Source: Elusimicrobiaceae bacterium (GTDB lineage: Bacteria; Elusimicrobiota; Elusimicrobia; Elusimicrobiales; Elusimicrobiaceae). Taken from it: a DNA stretch of 64,000 nt. Positions 40,437 through 49,200 of this stretch are shown in pieces; within the stretch, counting starts at the first letter, position 1, and every line of letters starts with the position of its first letter. The DNA lies in the NCBI GenBank assembly GCA_017468055.1, contig JAFUJU010000013.1, forward strand, positions 1-64,000, read 5' to 3'. The position numbers and the translations under genes were made by a program. The notes beneath the pieces are model-generated. The model searched no databases. It saw only the letters and a list, made by a program, of their open reading frames with translations, and was not told where the DNA came from.

Positions 40437-41023
40437 TCTGTACGAAAACGGACAGACATCGGTAAAAATGTCTTTTCCGGATCAGTCCCCACACTTTTGC
40501 CAAAAGGCATTTGTGCCATCATTTTCCACGTTTTTGGAATATGAAAGGCTGCCGCGACTTCCTCATCTATAATGGGATTATAATGTTGCAAAGATGCACC
40601 AATACCCGCTTCGGCCAAGGCCACCCAAACGGAAAATTGCAACATAGCATTGCTATGCTGTGACCACATGGAAAAATAATCTTTGTAAAGCGGAAATTTT
40701 TCCTTTAACTCAAAAACTGTATTTTGATCTTCATAAAAAAGGATTGTTCCGTATGCTTTGGAAAAAGAGTTTATTTTTTCTTTGGTGGGTTCAAATTGAT
40801 CAGCGGGCACCAATGAACGAAGACTTTCTAATGTCAAATCCCACAATAGCCGGTGGGCCGTTTCCAAAAGCAGCACCACCCGTCCGCTCTGGCTGTTAAA
40901 AGAAGATGGCGCATATTGAATACAGTTTTTAATGATCCGTTCCAATTCTTCTGTTGTAACGGGTATTTTGTGGCTCAGTTCGTATCTGGAACGACGTTGT
41001 TTGATTAATTCTAAAAAAGACAT
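40430..41023 (-). CDS. Nitroreductase-family flavoprotein
   Basis: 197 residues. FLELIKQRRSRYELSHKIP is the standard FMN-phosphate opening; NCIQYAPSSFNSQSGRVVLL follows, and the C-terminal VALAEAGIGASLQHYNP and MPFGKSVGTDPEKTF complete the fold. It uses FMN and NAD(P)H to reduce an unknown substrate. Closest in style to the YhbM-like branch. Single gene; its terminator is shared with a convergent gene. Confidence 0.88.
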   Translation of the reverse strand: MSFLELIKQRRSRYELSHKIPVTTEELERIIKNCIQYAPSSFNSQSGRVVLLLETAHRLLWDLTLESLRSLVPADQFEPTKEKINSFSKAYGTILFYEDQNTVFELKEKFPLYKDYFSMWSQHSNAMLQFSVWVALAEAGIGASLQHYNPIIDEEVAAAFHIPKTWKMMAQMPFGKSVGTDPEKTFLPMSVRFRTEK

Positions 41024-41110
41024 GTTTCCCCCCTTTTACCTTTAGTTGTTTTTCTAAAGTATAGAGGATATTTGTTGTACGAAAAAGAAGAAGAAAGTAA
41101 TTAGATTGGT

Positions 41111-41139
41111 TGGACAGAGCAAAGAAACTTGCTAAAATA
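41111..41139 (+). promoter_or_regulatory. Promoter of tRNA-Arg(CCU)
   Basis: TTGGAC (41111-41116), 17-base spacer, TGC-TAAAAT (-10, 41134-41139). Confidence 0.65.
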
Positions 41140-41151
41140 TATATTAGAAAG

Positions 41152-41225
41152 CCTCTGTAGCTCAATTGGATAGAGCAGCTCCGTCCTAAGGAGAAGGTTG
41201 CGAGTTCGACTCCCGCCGGGGGCGC
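41152..41225 (+). tRNA. tRNA-Arg (anticodon CCU) with an irregular acceptor stem
   Basis: D-arm GCTC-GAGC, anticodon loop GTCCTAA (CCU) and T-loop TTCGACT identify a tRNA-Arg. The 5' acceptor strand is GCCTCTG, but the 3' side reads CGGGGC before GCA, one base short of pairing (one bulged U), and the T-stem has an A-C mismatch (GCGAG/CCCGC). CCA not encoded. Either functional with post-transcriptional correction, degenerate, or a base is missing from the assembly. Confidence 0.85.
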
Positions 41226-41235
41226 ATTTTCAAAT

Positions 41236-41263
41236 AAAACCCGCGTTTTCACGCGGGTTTTAT
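41236..41263. terminator. Bidirectional terminator, tRNA-Arg / sigma factor
   Basis: AAAACCCGCGT-TTTC-ACGCGGGTTTT. Confidence 0.88.
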
Positions 41264-42318
41264 TATTTCTTAGATTTCTTTTTCGGGGCAGCTTTCTTTG
41301 GGGTCTTTTTCAAGGGGACAGACTTCTTATTTTGTCTCTTTTTGTTTTCACTCAATACGGCGCGCTTTCTCAGAATGCGTGCCAAGGGGCCACGGTCCAC
41401 TACTTCGCCCAAAATATTGGTTTTTTGTTTAAAAGACAACCCCGCATGCAAGTTGCGCGTACGGTGATCTTCGCAAGAAACTTCCAAAAGTCCCGCCTTT
41501 CTGGCAGCTTTGCGCATATGGGTGACAGCACGCTCTTCTATTTGGCGCACCCGTTCGCGCGAAAGACCCATTTTTTCTGCCACTTCACCCAAAGTTTTCG
41601 GCTCATTATCAATCAGGCCGAAACGCAAGGTCAGAATTTCGCGGTCGCGGTCATTAAGTTGCATTAAACTCTTTTGCAAAACGCTTGTATTTTCTGAACG
41701 CAAAAATACGTCATGCGGGTTTCCTTTTCCGTCATCGCTGAGTTTATCCTCCAGCGTCATTTCTTCTTCCTCTCCCACCACCGAAGTCAAAGAATCCACC
41801 CCCGTGGCTGCGCTAAGAGTGTCCATAATAGCCTTCACTTGCCGCGCACTTAAATCCAGTTCAGCCGCCATTTCACTCAGAGAAGGATCTCTGCCATTTT
41901 CTTCCCGCAGAATGTTCCACGCCTTAAACCATCTTTTCAAATTTCCCCACGCATGGGAAGGAATTTTAATAGCACCGGATTGCTCTTCAATATATTTGCG
42001 GATATACTGCTCTATCCAATACACCGCATACGTAGAAAAGCGGTACCCCTTTTCCGGTTGGAATTTTTCAATAGCTTGCAATAAACCCAAATTTCCTTCT
42101 TCAATCAAATCCATTAGTTCCATACCGGGGCGCTGAAAACGTTTGGCAGTGGGAATGACCAAACGTAAATTGATTTCCATCATTTTATTTTTGGCCTCTT
42201 TGTTTCCTTTTTTAATTTGTTTCCAAAGAGCGGACAGCTCCTCACGGTTCATTTCCCGTGTGATTTGGCCCAAATGATTAAAATATTCGTTTACGGTATC
42301 TAATGTTTCGTTTTGCAT
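41263..42318 (-). CDS. Sigma-70 family RNA polymerase sigma factor (RpoD/RpoS type)
   Basis: 351 residues without region 1.1. Region 1.2 (TVNEYFNHLGQITREMN), region 2 (MELMDLIEEGNLGLLQAIEKF, YRFSTYAVYWIEQYIRKYI), region 3 (PSLSEMAAELDLSARQVKAIM) and region 4 (RDREILTLRFGLID, LSRERVRQIEERAVTHMRKAA) are all clear. The last ~60 residues are Lys/Arg/Pro/Ala-rich. The short N-terminus suggests a group 2 factor rather than the main sigma, but small genomes can have compact RpoDs, so this is open. Confidence 0.88.
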   Translation of the reverse strand: MQNETLDTVNEYFNHLGQITREMNREELSALWKQIKKGNKEAKNKMMEINLRLVIPTAKRFQRPGMELMDLIEEGNLGLLQAIEKFQPEKGYRFSTYAVYWIEQYIRKYIEEQSGAIKIPSHAWGNLKRWFKAWNILREENGRDPSLSEMAAELDLSARQVKAIMDTLSAATGVDSLTSVVGEEEEMTLEDKLSDDGKGNPHDVFLRSENTSVLQKSLMQLNDRDREILTLRFGLIDNEPKTLGEVAEKMGLSRERVRQIEERAVTHMRKAARKAGLLEVSCEDHRTRNLHAGLSFKQKTNILGEVVDRGPLARILRKRAVLSENKKRQNKKSVPLKKTPKKAAPKKKSKK

Positions 42319-42442
42319 AGTTATATTTTATCAAATCATTTTCAAAAATCTTTACAAAAATATCATACTATTTATTTCTCGCGCGCGCGAACGGTAAAAT
42401 CTTGTTATAATGAAAGAGTAGGTACACTTTAACGGAGGCAAT

Positions 42443-43771
42443 ATGGACGGACGACATGAACAAAAGACGTTTACCCAAATCATGCTGATGTGCCTAGGAT
42501 TTTTTGGTATTCAGTTTGGTTGGGCTTTACAGATGGGAAATATGAGCGCTATTTATTCGCGCTTGGGAGCAAGCGAATCTCAGATTCCTTTGCTTTGGTT
42601 AGCAGCACCCGTAACAGGGCTTTTGGTGCAACCTCTGGTAGGATATTTTAGTGACCGCACTTGGTGCCGGTTGGGCCGCCGCCGCCCTTACTTTTTAGGC
42701 GGGGCTATTTTCTCCACCATTGCACTTTTTTTAATGCCGCAGGCTTCTGCCATTTGGATGGCAGTAATTGCTTTATGGATTTTGGATACTTCTGTCAACG
42801 TAAGCATGGAGCCGTTCCGTGCGTTTGTAGGTGATATCTTGCCCGAAAACCAACGCAAAACCGGTTATGCCATGCAAAGCGTTATGATTGGAGCCGGGGC
42901 CGTTATTGCCTCTTTCTTGCCGCAAATTTTGGCCAGTGTCGGCGTCAGCACCGAGGCTCCGCTCGGACACATTCCCGATACCGTAAAATATTCCTTTTAC
43001 ACGGGGGCTATTGTATTGATGGTGGCTATTTTAGCTACCGTCAAAAGCACTCCGGAATATCCGCCTGCCGATATGGAAGAATTTAGAAAATTACAAAAAC
43101 AAACCACCAGCATTTCTAAAACTCTTTCCGAAATGTGGCAAGCCATGACCACCATGCCCTCCACCATGCGCCGCCTGGCTGTGGTGCAATTCTTTACCTG
43201 GGCTGCTTTCATGATTATGTGGGTCTACTTTACGCCGGGTATTGCTTCCGGGGTATTCCATGCCACTCCGGGCACTGAAGCCTATGAAGTAGCGGCCAAC
43301 TGGGGCAGCTCCTGCTTCGGTATCTACAATGGCGTTGCTTTTGGTTTTGCTTTTGCTTTGTTGTGGTTAACCACCAAATTCTCTGCCAAATACATCCACA
43401 TTGTTTGTTTGATTATCGGTGGATTGGGGTTGGGCTCTTTGGGTCTGACCTTATTTGGTGTAGAATTTAGCAAAATGGGCTTAGTTATTCCGATGGTCTG
43501 TATCGGTATTGCATGGAGCAGTATCCTTTCTATGCCGTATGCCTTGCTCTCCAACGCATTACCTGCCGAAAAAATGGGTTTTTACATGGGAGTGTTTAAC
43601 TTCTTTATCGTTATCCCGCAAATCTGTGTGAACCTGTTGTTTGGCCCTGTCATGAAGCACTTGCTGGGCGGCAGCGCCATTGCCGCTGTGGGTGTAGGCG
43701 GACTGAGCTTATTAGTGGCGGCTTTCTTTACCTTCTTTGTGCAAGATAACACCATTAAAAAACAAGCCTAA
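42443..43771 (+). CDS. MFS sugar transporter (SLC45/sucrose-maltose symporter type)
   Basis: 442 residues, 12 transmembrane helices. Motif A is [18 protein letters not shown], which with [13 protein letters not shown] is typical of proton-sugar symporters of the sucrose/maltose group. [26 protein letters not shown] fits the same group. The substrate is probably an oligosaccharide but cannot be fixed. ACGGAGG precedes the ATG; TTATAAT at about 42404. A strong terminator follows. Confidence 0.85.
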   Translation: MDGRHEQKTFTQIMLMCLGFFGIQFGWALQMGNMSAIYSRLGASESQIPLLWLAAPVTGLLVQPLVGYFSDRTWCRLGRRRPYFLGGAIFSTIALFLMPQASAIWMAVIALWILDTSVNVSMEPFRAFVGDILPENQRKTGYAMQSVMIGAGAVIASFLPQILASVGVSTEAPLGHIPDTVKYSFYTGAIVLMVAILATVKSTPEYPPADMEEFRKLQKQTTSISKTLSEMWQAMTTMPSTMRRLAVVQFFTWAAFMIMWVYFTPGIASGVFHATPGTEAYEVAANWGSSCFGIYNGVAFGFAFALLWLTTKFSAKYIHIVCLIIGGLGLGSLGLTLFGVEFSKMGLVIPMVCIGIAWSSILSMPYALLSNALPAEKMGFYMGVFNFFIVIPQICVNLLFGPVMKHLLGGSAIAAVGVGGLSLLVAAFFTFFVQDNTIKKQA

Positions 43772-43785
43772 ACACTCTACATTAA

Positions 43786-43823
43786 AATACCGCCGAAGTT
43801 ATTTCTTCGGCGGTATTTTTTCA
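43786..43823. terminator. Bidirectional terminator after the MFS gene
   Basis: AATACCGCCGAAG-TTATTT-CTTCGGCGGTATTTTTT, a perfect 13-bp stem. Confidence 0.92.
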
Positions 43824-43872
43824 TTCAGTATAAAGACTTCGTGCCGGATTCCCTCCGGACGGTTCTCCCTTT

Positions 43873-45477
43873 TTACAGCGGAATATTACCCGTGTTGGTA
43901 TGTTTCTTCGGGTCCCGCTTATTCTTTAAAATGCGCAAGGCATTGATAATTTTGCTGCGGGCCTCTGCCGGCTCAATAATTTCATCAATTGAACCGTTAG
44001 AAGCGGCCTGATATGGAGAAGCAAATTTATCGGAATATTCCTGCGTCATTTTCTGTTTTAATTCTTCTTTTTTGGCTTCATCGGTTTCTTTTTTCAGATC
44101 GCGGGAATACAAGATCTCCACAGCTCCGCGCGGCCCCATGACCGCAATTTCCGCACTGGGGAACGCAAAATTAAAATCACCGCGCAAAAATTTAGAACCC
44201 ATGGCAATATAGGCACCGCCGTAGGCTTTACGCAACACCAAGGTAACTTTCGGTACCGTAGCTTCCGCATAGGCATACAAAAGTTTAGCTCCGTGCCGGA
44301 TAATACCGCCGTGTTCTTGTGCGACCCCCGGCAAATAACCGCCGGTATCCACCAAGGTCAGTATAGGAATATTAAAAGCATTTAAGAAACGGATAAAACG
44401 CGCCGCTTTATCGCTGGCATCACTATCCAAAGCACCGCCTAAACAATCGGGGTTATTGGCAATGACCCCCACCACTTCTCCGCCCATACGGATAAAACCC
44501 GTTACCACGTTTTTAGCAAAGTTTTGGTGAATTTCAAAGAATCCAAAATCATCGGCCAAACGCCAAATAATGTGATGCACGCGGAAAGCCTTTTTGGGGT
44601 CCATTTCGCATACCCGTTCCAATACATGTACGGGACGGTCCACAATATCACTGGTCGTTTCGGAGGGGGCTCTTTCTTCATTATTTTGCGGTAAGAAGCT
44701 CAGTAACTCACGCACTTGACGGAAACAGTCCTGCTCGGACTTAGCTACAAATTGGCATACGCCGCTTTTTTCACTATGCGGTTTACTGCCACCCAAGGTG
44801 TCAAAATCCACTTCTTCACCGGTGGCGGCTTTCACAGCACCCGGGCCGGTAATAAACATATGGCTGATGCCCTCTACCATAAAAATAAAATCCGTTAAAG
44901 CCGGAGAATATGCCGCACCGCCGGCACAAGGGCCCAAAATGACGGAAATTTGCGGAATTTTGCCGGAGGCTTTTACGTTGCGGTAGAAAATTTCTCCATA
45001 CCCGTTTAAACTTTCCACCCCTTCTTGGATACGGGCACCGCCACTATCCAATAAGCCGATGACAGGGATTTTGGCTTCCAAGGCTTTATCCATGATGTCG
45101 GCAATTTTTCGGGCATGGGCTAATCCCAAAGAACCACCCAGTTGCGGAAAATCTTGCGCAAAAATGGCCACGGGACGACCGTTGATACGGCCAAAGCCGG
45201 TAATGACCCCGTCTCCCTTAATATGCTTATCCGCAACTCCAAAATCATGGCAATTACTTTCTACCAAACTTTTTACTTCAAAAAAGCTGTCTTGGTCCAA
45301 CAAGTAAGACAAACGCTCTCTGGCGGTAAACTTACCTTTGGCATTTTGGGCTTTATTTTTTTCTTCGCCCGCGCCTGCCATGGCATCCTGATAAATCTGG
45401 CGGAATTTTACAAGGCTCTTAGGAGCCGGACGATCGGATTTTTTATCCTCTCTGGGATTATCAAAAAGTTCTATCAT
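43873..45477 (-). CDS. Acyl-CoA carboxylase carboxyltransferase subunit (PccB/MmdA-like)
   Basis: 534 residues, two crotonase-fold halves. Seen: GKFTARERLSYLLDQDSF, GDGVITGFGRINGRP, VIGLLDSGGARIQEGVESL, ISVILGPCAGGAAYSPALTDFIFM (in parts), and in the C-half NPDCLGGALDSDASDKAARF, LTLVDTGGYLPGVAQEHGGIIRHGAKLLYA (in parts), LRKAYGGAYIAMGSK. It moves CO2 between carboxybiotin and an acyl-CoA. The biotin carboxylase and biotin carrier are not in the window. It is the last gene of the unit with the PPTase and giant synthase, where it could supply malonyl- or methylmalonyl-CoA; a decarboxylase role in a sodium pump is the main alternative. Confidence 0.87.
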   Translation of the reverse strand: MIELFDNPREDKKSDRPAPKSLVKFRQIYQDAMAGAGEEKNKAQNAKGKFTARERLSYLLDQDSFFEVKSLVESNCHDFGVADKHIKGDGVITGFGRINGRPVAIFAQDFPQLGGSLGLAHARKIADIMDKALEAKIPVIGLLDSGGARIQEGVESLNGYGEIFYRNVKASGKIPQISVILGPCAGGAAYSPALTDFIFMVEGISHMFITGPGAVKAATGEEVDFDTLGGSKPHSEKSGVCQFVAKSEQDCFRQVRELLSFLPQNNEERAPSETTSDIVDRPVHVLERVCEMDPKKAFRVHHIIWRLADDFGFFEIHQNFAKNVVTGFIRMGGEVVGVIANNPDCLGGALDSDASDKAARFIRFLNAFNIPILTLVDTGGYLPGVAQEHGGIIRHGAKLLYAYAEATVPKVTLVLRKAYGGAYIAMGSKFLRGDFNFAFPSAEIAVMGPRGAVEILYSRDLKKETDEAKKEELKQKMTQEYSDKFASPYQAASNGSIDEIIEPAEARSKIINALRILKNKRDPKKHTNTGNIPL

Positions 45478-45491
45478 ACGCCCTCCGTAAT

Positions 45492-46214
45492 TTATATTCT
45501 AGCAAACTTCATAGCTGCCGGGGCAACGGCATAGGCTACGGTAAAAATAAAATGATTGTCAAAACGGGTAGAGTTAAGTATAATTTGCGGCGATTGTAGG
45601 GATTGCCACACCTCCAAGGCTCGCCCTTTTAATTGCACTTCATCTTTTTGTAAAACAATTTCCCGCGTATTTAAAGAAAGTCCACGCCCTAACAACTTAA
45701 CTACCGCTTCTTTTTGCGTCCATACTTTGGTTAAATGTTCATCGGTGGCAGGGCCCCTTTCTTCTTCTACAAAAAATTCACTGGCCCACACACGGCTACG
45801 GTTTTCTATTTTTTCCAAATCTATCCCTAACAAACTCTGCGCCGGTGATACGGCCGCCACTGCCCAACCGTTAGAGTGGCTGATGCTAACGCTTCGGGCA
45901 TCAGGCACAGAACCCACAAATACTTGTGGCGCTCCACTGGGCAATTTTACCACTTCTATCTGTTTCAGCACAGAAAGGGCTGCCTCTGACATTTCAATCT
46001 TGCTTGTCCAACTGTCTGGGCAAGGCAAACTGCACAAGGGCAAAAAGCCGCTCTCCCGTGCCAAAAGCACTTTTAACGCAAAACGGCCCCCGAGCCAATC
46101 TCCTTTTCTTTTTTCGGAACGTAATGTCTGCAGATAAGCACTTTCCGAACAAGATAAAAAGGAGTTTGCCGGGGGCAAGTTTTCTATCTTAACAAACTGC
46201 GTTTTGTAATTCAT
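45492..46214 (-). CDS. Sfp-type 4'-phosphopantetheinyl transferase
   Basis: 240 residues from MNYKTQFVKIENLP. SVSISHSNGWAVAAVSP, LLGIDLEKIENRS (magnesium Asp) and LTKVWTQKEAVVKLLGRGLS (W-x-x-KE-A-xxK) are the PPTase motifs. It transfers the phosphopantetheine arm from CoA to carrier domains. The start is fused to the synthase stop as TAATG, so its natural partner is the giant synthase, whose two carrier domains have Thr at the usual Ser site (see there). Confidence 0.9.
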   Translation of the reverse strand: MNYKTQFVKIENLPPANSFLSCSESAYLQTLRSEKRKGDWLGGRFALKVLLARESGFLPLCSLPCPDSWTSKIEMSEAALSVLKQIEVVKLPSGAPQVFVGSVPDARSVSISHSNGWAVAAVSPAQSLLGIDLEKIENRSRVWASEFFVEEERGPATDEHLTKVWTQKEAVVKLLGRGLSLNTREIVLQKDEVQLKGRALEVWQSLQSPQIILNSTRFDNHFIFTVAYAVAPAAMKFARI

Positions 46215-49200
46215 TACTGGCCAATGGCCTGATAACCGTGGATTTCCACCCACACATTGCCTTTTTCATCAAAGACATAAGCATCATGCAAAGTTTTTCC
46301 ATCGGCAGTTAAACCTTTAAAACGTCCGTAAAGGTATAACTTTTGCGGAGGAACTTCACGATGAAAAACGGCAATTTCTTTAATACCGTCGGGCAAAGTC
46401 ATTTTGTTATCAATGGCCATATCTCTAAAACCACAACATTGGAAAGCCGCTTCAATCAGCATCGGGTTGGCTAACAACGTTTTGGCACCGTCGTTCCATT
46501 GCGGCCGCGGCGTGGTGTTATAAACGGCCAAAGAGCTGTCTTTATCTGCTTTCAAAATACCACCCAATACCTGAAAGCTGGGCCCGTGGAAATATTTTTT
46601 ATAAATTTCTTCTTTGGTAATTTGCGGGGCTGCATTCATATCCAAATGGATTTGGTCTTTCACTTCATTCCAGGTGGATACAAAACCGTTTTCCAGCGCT
46701 TTCGCCGTAAAATGGCGGCGGGTATTGCCCATTTTTATACCTTTGCTATTGATAAAATCGGACTCAATTTCCATAGAAATTTCGCCATTTTCATTTTTTC
46801 CCGTTACACGGACGGCTTGCGGACGGTTGCGCAACAGTTTAATAGGCAAGAAGAAATGCACATCTTTTAAGCCTTGGGGCACTTTTCCCCCCAAAGCTGT
46901 AGCCGTTTCCACAAAGGTTTCAATGCCCATCACTCCCGGCACATACGGAGTACCTTCAATGGCATGGTCAGCCAAGTACGGGTCTGAATCTAAGTTAAAT
47001 TCTTTTTCCGTATGGATTTCCGTGGTGGTCTGAGAAACTACTTTGCTTAAAAAGTGGTTGGCCTGATTCGGATCCGGTTGGGCAACGGCAGGAGTAACCG
47101 TCTCTTCTGTTTGCACCGGGGCAGACGGACCGCCGTTTCCTTTATCGGAGTCATCTTCCTCAGAGGTTTGTACTCCCCCCTGAGGAACGATTTCGTCCAT
47201 ATCCAAACGAAGTTGGTGATCCCAGTCTAAGCGGCCCAAAGAACCGGTCAATACGATTTCGGGCACATCTCCGTACACAATTTCATCTAAGAAGATTTGC
47301 ATACCGTCTTCGGGATCCACAAAATCTACTCCGTTAGAGCGCAAGAAAGTTTCCACTCCGGCTCTCACACCCATGCCTACATTTTTGTAAGCACTCATGG
47401 CGATGGAAATACCACGGTATCCCTGATTGCTCAACGACAGGGCCGACTTGGCTAAATAGTCATTGGCGGAAGCATAGTCGCTCTGGCCCAAGTTTCCATA
47501 TTTTCCGGCAATGGAAGAGGCAAAGGCAAAGAACCCGCCGTTACGCACAATATTGTTTTCCAAGAAGGTCACAAAACTGCTGGCCTTCACATCAAAAATG
47601 CGGTAGTATTCGGCCGGATCTTTATCATAAATTAATTTAGAGCGTTCCAATCCGGCAAAGTGAATCAGTCCGTCCACACGACCGTTTTTGGCTTTAATTT
47701 TCGTGCAAACTTCCTTAATCATAGAGCTGTTCAGCACATCACAATGATAGTATTCCACTTCACTTCCCAATTCACGCAATTTTTGCAAGTTATTGTATAA
47801 GGTAATGGAATCTTTCACTTTTCCAAAAGCACGTTCCAACAAGACCGGAGTCGCTTTCTGGGTAGTATCTGCTTTCAACTCTTCCCAGATTTGTTTTTTC
47901 AAGGCGGCCAATTCCGCTTCATTCATAGAAGCCCAAAGCGGCGTTTTTTCTTGGATTTCAATAATATCCAAGACAATAATTTTACTCTTATACTGAGCCG
48001 CTAATTTTTGGCTGAGCATCGCACCGATACCGCGTCCGGCACCGGTAAAGATAACGGTTTTACCGGCCAAGTCAAAACGTTTGACACTGCGGTCCAAACG
48101 TACAGGAACGGATAAAATCGTACTGCGTTCCCCTCCGCGGGTACCCACCATCAGGCGCATATCACCATGCAATACTTCGTCCATCGTTTTTTGCGCCATT
48201 TCATCGGGGGTAGCGGTCGGCTCGAAATCCATGAGTTTGCCTAAAGCACCGGTACGTTCGTACACATCTTTGCGGAAGCAGGTAACGCCGCCACACAAAG
48301 CACCGGTAATCGGGTTAAATTCATCTTTAGTGGTATAACCGAAGTTTCCGTCAATTTTGGTGTTCACCACAAAGAATGTATCCGCCCCTTCACGGTTGGC
48401 CATCGCTTTTTCAAATACACGTAAAGCAATAAACAAGGGCATGACATACTTGGTCAATTCACTATGGGTGCTGACTTTTTTGTCAAACTTCTTCACGCTG
48501 GAACCCAGTAGATACACAATACCTTGAATGTTGGGATCTTCGGCCGCGTATTCTTTCAAAGCGGCTTCCGTTTCTTCATAAGATTCCCAGTTTACAATCG
48601 TGGTATTTTTGCTGCGGGTTTTAAGAGTCGTAAATACGTGTGTTTTAACTCCTAACTCTTTAAACTCTTCCTGATAAGCTTTGATAAGTTGAGAATTATC
48701 TGCAAAAATCAATACGGTGCGGTCTTTGGCTAAACGGCGGTTTTCACGTTCGGCCAACGGAGCAGGAGCCACCACCGTTACACTGCGCAATTTCTTCTCA
48801 TGGCAATGTTCTCCGGCATATCCTTCCCGTTCCGGACGTTCGGCCAAAGAAGTATTTTTCTGAATTTCACCGGTCGGATTGGTGGTCAACATGTCGGCAG
48901 ACGGTTTCCCCACTTGCGCAGCCGCAGGAACAGCATCTGCAATTTTTGCTACTTTAATAGTAGGCAAACCGCTTTCTTCCTGTTTTTCTTCTACAGCAAT
49001 AACAGGGGTTTCCGTCAAGACAGCTACTTCTTCTGAGACGGGAACGGGAGCATCAGCCGCAGAAGCACCTGCATTATTCAACACAAATTTAATGCAGTGA
49101 CGGATCGTTGGGTAATCTTTTAATTGGATTCCTTCTTGTTGTGCAATGCCATAATGTTCGCGCATAGCCGCAAACAGTTCGGCTTGTTTAACGGTGTCAA

